Positions 1 to 6,327 of a DNA stretch of 6,429 bases are shown piece after piece. Origin of the DNA: Pseudomonadota bacterium (GTDB lineage Bacteria; Pseudomonadota; Gammaproteobacteria; Steroidobacterales; Rariloculaceae); contig VYEH01000200.1 in NCBI GenBank assembly GCA_009843005.1, positions 1 through 6,429 of the forward strand, given 5' to 3'. The stretch's first letter is position 1. The number at the start of each line of letters is the position of its first letter. A model generated the notes under the pieces. It was given only the letters and a program-made list of their open reading frames with translations. It was not told the origin of the DNA and did not search any database. A program made the position numbers and the translations under genes.

Positions 1-36
1 GCTGTATATCCAGTGGCGCGACAGCCCCAAGATACA

Positions 37-1062
37 TCACAGGTAACGATCCACCAATACTTCCGCGATCTGCACGCTGTTCAGGGCCGCGCCCTTGCGC
101 AAATTGTCCGCAACCACCCACAGGTTGATGCCTCGCGGGTGCGAGACGTCTTCCCGAATCCTGCCGACGTAGACTGCGTCGCGGTTGGCGGCTTCGGTCG
201 TGGCGGTGGGATAGTCCCCCGGATTCTCGCCATCCAGGACGACCACACCGGGCGCCGCATCGAGCAGGTCGCGGGCCTCCCCGACGGAGAGTTTCTCCCG
301 GGTCTCGATGTGCAGCGCCTCCGAATGTCCGAGGTATACAGGTACCCGCACGCAGGTCGGATTCACCAGGATATCGGGGTCCTCGAGAATCTTGCGTGTC
401 TCCCAGACCATCTTCATCTCTTCCTTGGTATAGCCGTTGTCCATCAGCCGGTCGATCTTCGGTACGGCATTGAAGGCCACGGACTTTTCCTGATTCGACT
501 GTGGAGGGACTTCACCACCATTCAGAAGTGCACGGGATTGCACCGTCAGCAATTCCATGGACAGGCGGCCCGCGCCGGAGACGGACTGGTAGGTTGAAAC
601 GTTCACGCGCTTGATCCCCACCGCGTCGTTGATGGGCTTCAAGGCCACCACCATCTGGATCGTCGAGCAGTTGGGGTTGGCGATGATGCCGCGATTCGTA
701 TGCTGGGCGATGCGATCCGGATTGCACTCCGGCACCACCAGGGGGATGTCGTCGTCGTAGCGGAACTGCGAGGTGTTGTCGACGACGACGGCCCCGGCCG
801 CCGCCGCCCTGGGCGCCGCCCAGGCCGAAACCGAAGCGCCGGCGGAGAACAGGCCCACGGCCACCTGCCCAAAATCGAAATCGTCGAGCACGCCGACTTC
901 CAGGCTTTCGCCCCTGAACTGCACGGTCTTTCCCGCCGACCGTTTGCTGGCCAACGGGAACAGCCTTCCTACAGGGAACTCCCGTGACTCGAGAATTTCC
1001 AGCAACGCCTCGCCGACGGCGCCGGTCGCGCCGGCGATGGCCACATCATAGGTTGCAGACAT
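37..1062 (-). CDS. asd: Aspartate-semialdehyde dehydrogenase
   Basis: This 341-residue cytoplasmic enzyme reduces aspartyl-4-phosphate to aspartate-4-semialdehyde with NADPH. That is the branch point to lysine/diaminopimelate, threonine and methionine. A Rossmann dinucleotide loop GATGAVG lies at residues 11-17. The active-site cysteine is Cys132 in NPNCSTIQ, the substrate-binding arginine is probably Arg239 in CVRVPV, and the acid-base histidine is His246 in LGHSEA. The length of about 340 residues matches the family branch usual outside enteric bacteria. I start it at the ATG at 1062, because the open frame upstream overlaps the end of aroC and resembles nothing, while MSATYDVAIAGATG is the expected N-terminus and AAAGGGG sits 5 bases before it. 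It is the third gene of a prmB-aroC-asd group, 25 bases after the aroC stop. No key residue is missing. Family assignment is secure. Confidence 0.97.
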   Translation of the reverse strand: MSATYDVAIAGATGAVGEALLEILESREFPVGRLFPLASKRSAGKTVQFRGESLEVGVLDDFDFGQVAVGLFSAGASVSAWAAPRAAAAGAVVVDNTSQFRYDDDIPLVVPECNPDRIAQHTNRGIIANPNCSTIQMVVALKPINDAVGIKRVNVSTYQSVSGAGRLSMELLTVQSRALLNGGEVPPQSNQEKSVAFNAVPKIDRLMDNGYTKEEMKMVWETRKILEDPDILVNPTCVRVPVYLGHSEALHIETREKLSVGEARDLLDAAPGVVVLDGENPGDYPTATTEAANRDAVYVGRIREDVSHPRGINLWVVADNLRKGAALNSVQIAEVLVDRYL

Positions 1063-1067
1063 GATTG

Positions 1068-1074
1068 CCCCTTT
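1068..1074 (-). promoter_or_regulatory. Ribosome binding site of asd
   Basis: On the minus strand AAAGGGG lies 5 bases before the ATG at 1062. It supports that start over upstream in-frame codons that run into aroC. It is purine-rich and only partly matches the AGGAGG consensus. Confidence 0.5.
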
Positions 1075-1087
1075 GGACCCGACCGGG

Positions 1088-2191
1088 TCAGGCCTTCCGT
1101 TCAATGCCGACGGCGGGTGTTTCGGACCGCACATCGGCGTTCTGGGCACGGTGACGGAGGTAATGATCCATCAACGTGAGCGCCAGCATGGCTTCGGCGA
1201 TGGGCGTCGCCCGCAGCCCGACGCAGGGATCGTGGCGCCCCGTGGTCACGATCTGCGCGGCCTTGCCCGTCCGGTCCACGGTGCTGCCCTTCACCTGGAT
1301 GCTCGACGTAGGTTTCATGGCGATGCTCACCAGGATGTCCTGGCCGGAGGAGATGCCGCCCAGGGTTCCGCCGGAGGAGTTCTTGGCGAATCCGTCGGGC
1401 GTGATCTCGTCCCGGTGCGTGCTGCCGCGCTGTTGAACGACCTTGAAGCCGTCGCCGAATTCCACGCCCTTGACCGCGTTGATGCTCATCATTCCGTGGG
1501 CAATTGCGGCCTCGAGCTTGTCGAATACGGGCTCACCGAGACCGACGGGCACGCCCGTGGCCACAATGTTGATGCGCGCGCCGATGGAGTCCCCGGCGGC
1601 GCGCAGATCGTCCATGAACTGCTCGAGTTCCGGCAGTTTCTCAGGCTCCGCGCAGAAGAAAGGATTGTCGTTGACGGCGCCGAGATCGCGCACACCCAGC
1701 TCGAAAGGACCGATCTGCCCGAGATACCCGAAAATCTCTACTCCGAGCTGTTCCTTCAGGTACTTGCGTGCGATGGCGCCCGCCGCCACGCGCATCACGG
1801 TTTCCCGGGCGGATGCGCGACCTCCGCCACGAAAATCGCGGATACCGTACTTCTGCTGGTAGGTGTAGTCCGCGTGACCGGGTCGGAACGTATCCTTGAT
1901 CTTGCTGTAGTCGCGCGATCGTTGATCCACGTTCTGCACCTGCAACCCTATGGCGGTACCCGTGGTCACACCCTCGAAAGTCCCGGAGAGAATCTTGACC
2001 TGGTCGGGTTCCTTGCGCTGGGTGACATGCCTCGAACGGCCGGGCCGGCGCCGGTCCAGGTCCACCTGGATGTCGGCTTCGGTGAGCGCCATGCCGGGCG
2101 GACAGCCGTCCACAATGCAGCCCATGGCGAGCCCGTGGCTCTCGCCGAAGGTGGTGACCGTAAACATTTTTCCGTAGGTATCGCCAGCCAT
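1088..2191 (-). CDS. aroC: Chorismate synthase
   Basis: This 367-residue enzyme catalyses the last shikimate-pathway step: 5-enolpyruvylshikimate-3-phosphate loses phosphate to give chorismate, with reduced FMN as cofactor. The family signatures are present: TTFGESHG at residues 13-20 with catalytic His19, RPGHADYT at 103-110 with the second catalytic histidine His106, RGGGRASARET at 121-131, and GRHDPCVGLRATPIAE at 318-333. Length is normal for the bacterial family (about 350-370). I chose the ATG at 2191, giving MAGDTYGKMFTVTTFGESHG, which matches the usual N-terminus. A TTG two codons upstream is also in frame but would lie too close to the AGGAA at 2201-2205. It follows prmB by 65 bases, a pairing also seen in E. 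coli, and is probably cotranscribed with it and asd. The protein is cytoplasmic and usually tetrameric. Confidence 0.98.
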   Translation of the reverse strand: MAGDTYGKMFTVTTFGESHGLAMGCIVDGCPPGMALTEADIQVDLDRRRPGRSRHVTQRKEPDQVKILSGTFEGVTTGTAIGLQVQNVDQRSRDYSKIKDTFRPGHADYTYQQKYGIRDFRGGGRASARETVMRVAAGAIARKYLKEQLGVEIFGYLGQIGPFELGVRDLGAVNDNPFFCAEPEKLPELEQFMDDLRAAGDSIGARINIVATGVPVGLGEPVFDKLEAAIAHGMMSINAVKGVEFGDGFKVVQQRGSTHRDEITPDGFAKNSSGGTLGGISSGQDILVSIAMKPTSSIQVKGSTVDRTGKAAQIVTTGRHDPCVGLRATPIAEAMLALTLMDHYLRHRAQNADVRSETPAVGIERKA

Positions 2192-2200
2192 AACCAACTG

Positions 2201-2205
2201 TTCCT
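2201..2205 (-). promoter_or_regulatory. Ribosome binding site of aroC
   Basis: On the minus strand AGGAA lies 9 bases before the ATG at 2191 but only 3 bases before the in-frame TTG at 2197. The spacing therefore decides for the ATG. Confidence 0.55.
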
Positions 2206-2244
2206 GACGTTTGCAGCGAACGCCGTTGAAATGTGCAGATTCGT

Positions 2245-2261
2245 CCTGAACGTGATTCAGG
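2245..2261. repeat. Inverted repeat at the prmB stop / aroC leader
   Basis: The sequence CCTGAA-N5-TTCAGG is a perfect 6-base inverted repeat with a 5-base centre. It overlaps the prmB stop codon (2257-2259) and lies 54 bases before the aroC start. In minus-strand RNA it could form a short hairpin, but no run of U follows, so it is not a standard intrinsic terminator. It could be a weak RNA hairpin, a protein-binding dyad, or chance. Confidence 0.4.
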
Positions 2262-3159
2262 CGTGTAAGTATCCAGCCAATTCGTCATGCGTCAACAGGA
2301 ATACGCCTTCGCCGCCGCGCTCGAACTCGAGCCACGTGGCTGGAAGGTGTGGATACCGGGACCGGAATGTCCGCTCAGCCTCGCCCACTTCGACGATCAG
2401 GAGACCGTCCGGCGCCAGGCGATTGGTCGCGCCCGCAACGATCCGGTCCACGGCGTCCAGGCCGCTTTCGCCACCATCCAGCGCAGTCCTCGGCTCGTGA
2501 CCGTACTCCGCAGGGAGTCCCTCAAGCCGCTCGCTGGGCACATAGGGCGGATTGGCCATGATGATCCGGTACGGGCCGGCCGATCCGTCGAACAGATCCG
2601 TCCGAATCAGCCGGACTCGCTCCTCCATCCCATGCTCGCGAACGTTGTGTCGCGCGACGGACAGCGCGTCTGCCGAGACATCTGTCGCGTCGACCCTCAC
2701 GCCATAGCAGTGATACGCGACAGCAATCGCCAGGCACCCGCTGCCGGTGCCCACATCCAGGACGCGGTCGCCGGGCCGAAGGCGGCACCAGGGAGAGAAT
2801 CGGTTTTCGATGAGTTCGGCCAACGGAGACCGGGGCACCAGCACGCGCTCATCGATCCTGAAGCGCAACCCCGCGAACCAGGCTTCCCCCAGCAGATACG
2901 CCAGCGGTTTGCGCTGCGTCACCCGGCGCCCGGCCAGATCGATGACGAGCTCGATGAGGCCGGGGTCCGGAGGCGCGGTCCATGCCCGCTCGGACCAGCC
3001 CTGTTGCGCACGAATCAACCAGTACGCTTCATCCCGGGGATTGTCGGCGCCATGTCCGTAAGTCAGGCCGCCCTCGGCGAAGAATCGGGCAACGCTCTCG
3101 GCCCAGTCCGGTCCCGTTCGCCCGCGCTCGAGCGCCTTGCGCAATTCCATGGTATCCAT
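2257..3159 (-). CDS. prmB: Ribosomal protein uL3 N5-glutamine methyltransferase
   Basis: This 300-residue SAM-dependent methyltransferase modifies a glutamine side chain in ribosomal protein L3 (Gln150 in E. coli), which aids assembly of the 50S subunit. The SAM-binding loop DVGTGSGCLAIA lies at residues 135-146. The NPPY motif that holds the glutamine amide is at 203-206. VPRSPLAELIENRF at 108-121 is the PrmB form of the loop; the release-factor enzyme PrmC usually has PRPDTE there, so I assign PrmB. The N-terminal helical region (residues 1-95) and the length are normal. The start is either the ATG at 3159 or the one at 3150, and neither has a clear ribosome binding site. I took the longer. 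It heads the minus-strand group and is divergent from the Sco-type lipoprotein gene across 38 bases. Confidence 0.94.
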   Translation of the reverse strand: MDTMELRKALERGRTGPDWAESVARFFAEGGLTYGHGADNPRDEAYWLIRAQQGWSERAWTAPPDPGLIELVIDLAGRRVTQRKPLAYLLGEAWFAGLRFRIDERVLVPRSPLAELIENRFSPWCRLRPGDRVLDVGTGSGCLAIAVAYHCYGVRVDATDVSADALSVARHNVREHGMEERVRLIRTDLFDGSAGPYRIIMANPPYVPSERLEGLPAEYGHEPRTALDGGESGLDAVDRIVAGATNRLAPDGLLIVEVGEAERTFRSRYPHLPATWLEFERGGEGVFLLTHDELAGYLHA

Positions 3160-3162
3160 GGG

Positions 3163-3190
3163 CTGTCAATGATACGGGTTGTGAGATAAT
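3163..3190 (+). promoter_or_regulatory. Candidate sigma-70 promoter of the senC-psd-epmA operon
   Basis: CTGTCA (3163-3168, 4 of 6 to TTGACA) is followed after 16 bases by GATAAT (3185-3190, 5 of 6 to TATAAT). The bases TGA directly before the latter give an extended -10 shape. The predicted start of transcription, 6-8 bases downstream, falls at or just before the ATG at 3198, so the message could be leaderless. The element sits in the only non-coding space upstream of the operon. Confidence 0.45.
3169..3174 (-). promoter_or_regulatory. Possible -10 element for prmB
   Basis: The minus strand reads TATCAT (5 of 6 to TATAAT), ending 9 bases before the prmB ATG at 3159. If used, transcription would begin within a few bases of the start codon. 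No matching -35 element stands at the right distance, so this is weak. TTGACA also occurs on this strand (3169-3164), but nothing like a -10 follows it 16-18 bases on. Confidence 0.2.
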
Positions 3191-3197
3191 TGCCCGC

Positions 3198-3857
3198 ATG
3201 AGGCCGGTCCGCAGTTCTCGCCTGTCGTCTCCAGCGGCCGGTTTTGCCGCGCTGCTCGGTGCGCTGTGCGTGGCGTCTTGCGGTCAGTCTCCCCCACCCC
3301 CGCCGGTTGCGGCGACCTTGCTCGAACCGCCGCTGCAACTTCCTGAAGTGAGCCTTATCGACAAGACGGGAGAAGCGTTCACGACCGGGCTGTTGAGCGG
3401 CCGGTTCAACCTGCTGTTCTTCGGGTTCACCCACTGCCCGGATATCTGCCCGCTGACCCTTGCCGTGCTCGCACGGATGGGCGCTGAGTGGAATACCCCG
3501 CACATCGACGTTCCCCAAGTGGTTTTCGTCAGTGTCGACCCGGCTCGCGACGACCCGGAGCGGATCGACAACTACCTGGACCATTTCGACCCGGCGTTCC
3601 TGGGGGTGACCGGACCACGCGAAGCCTTGGACCCCTGGCTCAAGGCCCTGGGAGTCGCCGTTCACGTGGACCCGCATGCGGACGGCGAGCCGTACACCGT
3701 GACCCACAATTCCACCGTCTATGTGGTCGGGCCCGGCGCGGAGTTGATTGCCGTGTTCAGCCCACCCCACAATGCGGCGGTCATCGCTGCCGACTTTCTG
3801 AGGATTCGCGACCACTACCTGAGGACTCATGCCGCCGATCCATCGGCGTCCTCATGA
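3198..3857 (+). CDS. Sco1/SenC/PrrC-family copper-binding lipoprotein
   Basis: This 219-residue thioredoxin-fold protein is of the type that carries copper to, or reduces the cysteines of, the CuA site of cytochrome c oxidase on the periplasmic side of the membrane. Residues 1-28 form a lipoprotein signal peptide with lipobox VASC and lipidated Cys28. A proline linker with five prolines (residues 32-36) follows. The copper ligands are Cys80 and Cys84 in FTHCPDIC and His170 in VTHNSTVYVV. The segment FVSVDPARDDPERI (110-123) is typical of the family. The start is the ATG at 3198, because the frame continues upstream only into prmB antisense; no Shine-Dalgarno is seen. Its stop overlaps the psd start as ATGA. 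No oxidase or haem genes are adjacent, so the partner oxidase is not shown. Family is secure; the exact role (CuA assembly, thiol reduction or redox signalling) is inferred. Confidence 0.93.
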   Translation: MRPVRSSRLSSPAAGFAALLGALCVASCGQSPPPPPVAATLLEPPLQLPEVSLIDKTGEAFTTGLLSGRFNLLFFGFTHCPDICPLTLAVLARMGAEWNTPHIDVPQVVFVSVDPARDDPERIDNYLDHFDPAFLGVTGPREALDPWLKALGVAVHVDPHADGEPYTVTHNSTVYVVGPGAELIAVFSPPHNAAVIAADFLRIRDHYLRTHAADPSASS

Positions 3858-4696
3858 ACCGCCCTTCCGTGCTGATCCAGCAGTTGCTGCCGCAACGGCT
3901 GATGGGTCGGCTGGTGTATCGCCTGGCGCGCTGTAACCGGAGTTGGATCTCAAGACCGCTGATCGCCTGGTTCGCCGCACGCTATAGGGTCGACCTCAAG
4001 GAGGCCGAGCACAGCCGCCTGGAGAACTATACGAGTCTGAACGAGTTCTTTACCCGTCGCCTGAAACGCGAAGCGCGCCCCATTGACGGCGACGAACGCA
4101 CGCTGATATCCCCGGTGGACGGTTTCCTCACGCAGTTCGGCTGTGCCAACGGCGGCGAGATGATTCAGGCCAAGGGCCTCCACTACCGACTGGAAGCGTT
4201 GCTCGGGGAACCGGCGGAACGGGTAGCCGCGCTGATGTCGGGCGCCTACGCCACACTCTACCTGGCACCTCACCAGTACCATCGGGTCCACCTGCCCCTG
4301 GCCGGCGCCCTGCAGAGGACCCGCTACATCCCCGGGAAGAGATACAGCGTCAACGCCCACACGGCAGCGGTCCTGCCCGGGCTTTTCTGCCGCAACGAAC
4401 GGGTCGTGTGCTGGTTCGAGACCACAGCCGGGCCCACGGCCGTCGTATTGGTGGGCGCACTCAACGTCTCCAGTATCAGCACGGCGTGGCTGGGCGAGAT
4501 CGCCAGCGGCCGGGCGCGAGTCTGGGACGAAGCCGGACATTCGGGGCGCGAATTCGGTCGCGGAGCGGAGATCGGGCGATTCAACCTCGGGTCCACCGTG
4601 GTGCTTGTCCTCCCGCCGGGACTGGCAACGTGGCGTCCCGAACTGGCGCCGGGGCAACCCGTCAGAATGGGCCAGGCATTGGCCTCGCTGCCATGA
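3854..4696 (+). CDS. psd: Phosphatidylserine decarboxylase proenzyme
   Basis: This 280-residue membrane-associated enzyme decarboxylates phosphatidylserine to phosphatidylethanolamine, the last step for the main zwitterionic phospholipid. The proenzyme cuts itself at LGST (residues 245-248) between Gly246 and Ser247, and the serine becomes the pyruvoyl cofactor. This leaves a beta chain of 246 residues and a short alpha chain of 34. The self-cleavage triad is visible as Asp89 in SPVDG, His146 in YHRVHLP and Ser247. The family segment LAPHQYHRVHLP is at 137-148. The length is at the short end of the proteobacterial form (E. coli has 322), mainly through a short C-terminus. The start ATG at 3854 overlaps the preceding stop as ATGA and no Shine-Dalgarno is evident, so translation is probably coupled. 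Its stop overlaps epmA in the same way. psd and epmA are also close neighbours in E. coli. Confidence 0.96.
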   Translation: MNRPSVLIQQLLPQRLMGRLVYRLARCNRSWISRPLIAWFAARYRVDLKEAEHSRLENYTSLNEFFTRRLKREARPIDGDERTLISPVDGFLTQFGCANGGEMIQAKGLHYRLEALLGEPAERVAALMSGAYATLYLAPHQYHRVHLPLAGALQRTRYIPGKRYSVNAHTAAVLPGLFCRNERVVCWFETTAGPTAVVLVGALNVSSISTAWLGEIASGRARVWDEAGHSGREFGRGAEIGRFNLGSTVVLVLPPGLATWRPELAPGQPVRMGQALASLP

Positions 4697-5655
4697 CCGG
4701 ATCCGAAGGCTGGAGGCCGCGGGCTTCCATGGAAACGCTGCGTCTGCGTGCAGACATCGTGGCGTCGATTCGCGAGTTCTTCAGGCAGCGGAATGTGCTG
4801 GAGGTGGAAACGCCAACACTCTCCGCCGCCGGTTGCACGGACCCGAACATCGAATCTGTGACCGCCCGCATGCAAGCCCTGGGCAAGGGCATTCACTACC
4901 TCGCGACTTCGCCGGAGCATGCGATGAAGCGGCTGCTGGCGGCCGGCTCAGGCGACATTTACCAACTGTGCCGGGTCTATCGCGACGGCGAACTGGGGCG
5001 TTGGCACCAGCCGGAGTTCACGCTGCTGGAATGGTATCGGGTGGGTTGGGACGAAGCGGCGCTCATGGACGAAGTGGACGACCTGCTGAGGAGCCTGCTG
5101 GCGCCTTACCGACCGCGTGCATCCACCACGCGCCTCAGCTACCGGCAGGCATTTCGGCGCTATATCGGCATCGATCCGGGCAAGGATTCAAGTGCGCTCG
5201 CCCACCGCCTCGCGGGCCTCGGCGTAACCGTCTCACAAGGCCTCGATCACGACGGTCTGCTGGATTTGGCACTGAGCGCTGCAATCGCGCCCGGGTTCGA
5301 TCCCGATAGCGTCACCTTCGTACACGACTACCCGGCAAGCCAGGCAGCCCTGGCGCGCATCAAGACCACGTCGCCCCCGGTGGCGGCGCGTTTTGAAGCT
5401 TTTTCCGGCGGGTTGGAACTGGCCAACGGCTATTCCGAGCTGACCGATGCCGATGAACAGCGGTCGCGATTCGAGGCCGAGCGGCGGAAACGCCGTGACA
5501 CCGGCCTTCCGGCGCCGCCCGTGGACGAGGACCTGCTTGCCGCGCTCTCTCACGGTCTGCCGGCCTGTGCCGGAGTTGCGGTGGGCGTGGATCGCCTCGT
5601 TGCGTTGGCTGCCGGCCTCGGCAACGTCGCCGATACGATGAGTTTCGCGCACTGA
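4693..5655 (+). CDS. epmA: EF-P--(R)-beta-lysine ligase
   Basis: This 320-residue LysRS paralogue (also called PoxA, GenX or YjeA) activates (R)-beta-lysine with ATP and joins it to Lys34 of elongation factor P. It has only the class II synthetase catalytic core and lacks the N-terminal anticodon-binding domain of LysRS (about 500 residues), so it is not a tRNA ligase. Motif 1 is near VLEVETPTL (35-43). Motif 2 covers YQLCRVYRDGELGRWHQPEF (90-109), followed by TLLEWYR. Motif 3 is GVAVGVDRLVALA (294-306) with Arg301. GLELANGYSELTDADEQ (240-256) matches the substrate-pocket segment of E. coli EpmA. The ATG at 4693 overlaps the psd stop as ATGA. There is no clear Shine-Dalgarno; an internal ATG at 4729 is possible but less likely. 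It converges on its substrate's gene, efp, 62 bases away. Confidence 0.95.
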   Translation: MTGSEGWRPRASMETLRLRADIVASIREFFRQRNVLEVETPTLSAAGCTDPNIESVTARMQALGKGIHYLATSPEHAMKRLLAAGSGDIYQLCRVYRDGELGRWHQPEFTLLEWYRVGWDEAALMDEVDDLLRSLLAPYRPRASTTRLSYRQAFRRYIGIDPGKDSSALAHRLAGLGVTVSQGLDHDGLLDLALSAAIAPGFDPDSVTFVHDYPASQAALARIKTTSPPVAARFEAFSGGLELANGYSELTDADEQRSRFEAERRKRRDTGLPAPPVDEDLLAALSHGLPACAGVAVGVDRLVALAAGLGNVADTMSFAH

Positions 5656-5717
5656 CGCGTTGCGCTGACGCCCTTTACCTACCCCTTGCGCCGACGCCGT
5701 ATCAGTACCTCTTCCCG
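5656..5717. other. Convergent intergenic gap with a 13-base direct repeat
   Basis: This gap lies between the stop codons of epmA and efp. TTGCGCTGACGCC (5660-5672) and TTGCGCCGACGCC (5686-5698) are direct repeats 26 bases apart with one mismatch, and CTGACGC also occurs at 5652-5658. I see no strong GC-rich hairpin followed by a T-run on either strand, only a 4-base stem GCGT/ACGC at 5657-5671. Terminators for both genes are therefore not evident. Confidence 0.5.
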
Positions 5718-6287
5718 TCAGTCCTTGACGCGGGATACGTACTCGCCGCTGCGCGTGTCGACCCTGATGACCTCGCCCTGCTCCACGAACAGGGGCACAC
5801 GCACCACGGCGCCGGTCTCGAGCGTCGCGGGCTTGACACCACCCTGGGCCGTGTCGCCGCGCAACCCCGGGTCCGTCTCCACTATGGCGAGATCAACGAA
5901 GTTGGGCGGCGCCACCTGCAGCGGCGCACCGTTCCACAACGTCACCAGGCAGGTGTCTCCGTCCTTCAGCCACTGCCGGGCGTCCTCCACGGCATTGGCG
6001 TCCGCGGCGTGCTGCTCGTAGGTGTCGGGCATCATGAAATACCAGAAACTGTCGTCGGTATAGAGGTACTGCATGGACTGCTCGTGGATGTCGGCGGCCT
6101 CGACGGATTCGCCGGACTTGAAGGTCCTCTCGACCACACGGCCCGTCTTCAGATTGCGGATCTTGACCCGATTGAACGCCTGACCCTTGCCGGGCTTCAC
6201 GAATTCGTTCTCGATGATCGAGCATGGATCGTTGTCGATCATGATCTTCAACCCGCCGCGAAATTCGTTTGTGTTGTAACTCGCCAT
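5718..6287 (-). CDS. efp: Translation elongation factor P
   Basis: This 189-residue tRNA-shaped factor binds between the P and E sites of the ribosome and speeds peptide bond formation at consecutive prolines. The order is an N-terminal KOW-like domain (about 1-64) and two OB domains (about 66-127 and 130-187). The tip loop VKPGKGQAF (30-38) carries Lys34, the residue that receives beta-lysine. The C-terminal signature KPATLETGAVVRVPLFVEQG fills 152-171. Length equals the norm (188 in E. coli), and the sequence is collinear with E. coli EF-P as I recall it. The start is the ATG at 6287 (MASYNTNEFRGGLKIM); the 26 codons open upstream are leader sequence. The only purine stretches before it are GGCGGA, very close, and AGGGG, 11 bases off, so the ribosome site is weak. 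Both genes needed for its modification flank it. Confidence 0.98.
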   Translation of the reverse strand: MASYNTNEFRGGLKIMIDNDPCSIIENEFVKPGKGQAFNRVKIRNLKTGRVVERTFKSGESVEAADIHEQSMQYLYTDDSFWYFMMPDTYEQHAADANAVEDARQWLKDGDTCLVTLWNGAPLQVAPPNFVDLAIVETDPGLRGDTAQGGVKPATLETGAVVRVPLFVEQGEVIRVDTRSGEYVSRVKD

Positions 6288-6299
6288 GTCCGCCGTTGC

Positions 6300-6310
6300 C
6301 CCTGTCAGGG
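6300..6310. repeat. Short dyad in the efp leader
   Basis: CCCTG-T-CAGGG is a perfect 5-base inverted repeat about one base, centred at 6305. On the minus strand it includes the AGGGG that could serve as a poor ribosome site for efp. It might be an operator half-pair or chance; a stable hairpin is unlikely with so small a loop. Confidence 0.25.
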
Positions 6311-6320
6311 TGAGTCGGTG

Positions 6321-6327
6321 GATAATA
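6321..6327. promoter_or_regulatory. Overlapping -10-like elements for divergent efp and epmB
   Basis: The plus strand reads GATAAT (6321-6326) and the minus strand reads TATTAT (6327-6322), each 5 of 6 to TATAAT. They would place transcription starts about 28 bases before efp and 40 bases before the putative epmB start. The -35 partners are weak: TTGCCC at 6296-6301 gives a long 19-base spacer on the plus strand, and nothing clear is present on the minus strand. Confidence 0.35.

Noticed and set aside
1..37. Possible start of a minus-strand gene downstream of asd: the asd TGA overlaps an ATG (TGATG, 39-35), then M-Y-L-G-A-V-A-P-L-D-I-Q
   Set aside because: Only 12 codons are visible, with no ribosome site and no recognisable protein. 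The arms GCTGT (1-5) and ACAGC (21-25) could pair but the loop is long. Sequence beyond the window edge would decide.
13..597. A 194-codon plus-strand frame opposite the C-terminal half of asd
   Set aside because: Composition is that of a shadow frame, and asd with Cys132 and His246 explains the sequence.
808..824. An 8-base inverted repeat around CTGGGCG-C-CGCCCAG inside asd
   Set aside because: It lies in an Ala/Pro/Arg-rich coding stretch with GC-rich codons, where such dyads arise by composition. The one-base loop is poor for a hairpin.
1063..1149. N-terminal extension of asd by 29 codons
   Set aside because: The extra residues overlap the 3' end of aroC and match no Asd N-terminus; the ATG at 1062 has a ribosome site and gives the usual start.
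1061..2500. A 479-codon open frame on the plus strand, opposite aroC and the end of prmB
   Set aside because: The minus strand carries an unmistakable chorismate synthase. GC-rich codon bias leaves the opposite strand open, and the translation is rich in His, Gly, Ala and Arg with no recognisable domain.
2287..3189. A 300-codon open frame on the plus strand, opposite prmB
   Set aside because: It mirrors almost exactly the real methyltransferase gene with NPPY and SAM motifs. No family features and no ribosome site are seen.
3063..3830. A 255-codon open frame on the minus strand, opposite the Sco-type gene
   Set aside because: It is antisense to a protein with intact lipobox and copper ligands and runs into prmB in another frame, so it is a shadow of GC-rich coding.
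3950..4920. Long minus-strand frames opposite psd and epmA
   Set aside because: Both plus-strand proteins have complete catalytic motifs and join by ATGA overlap; the antisense translations show no known motif.
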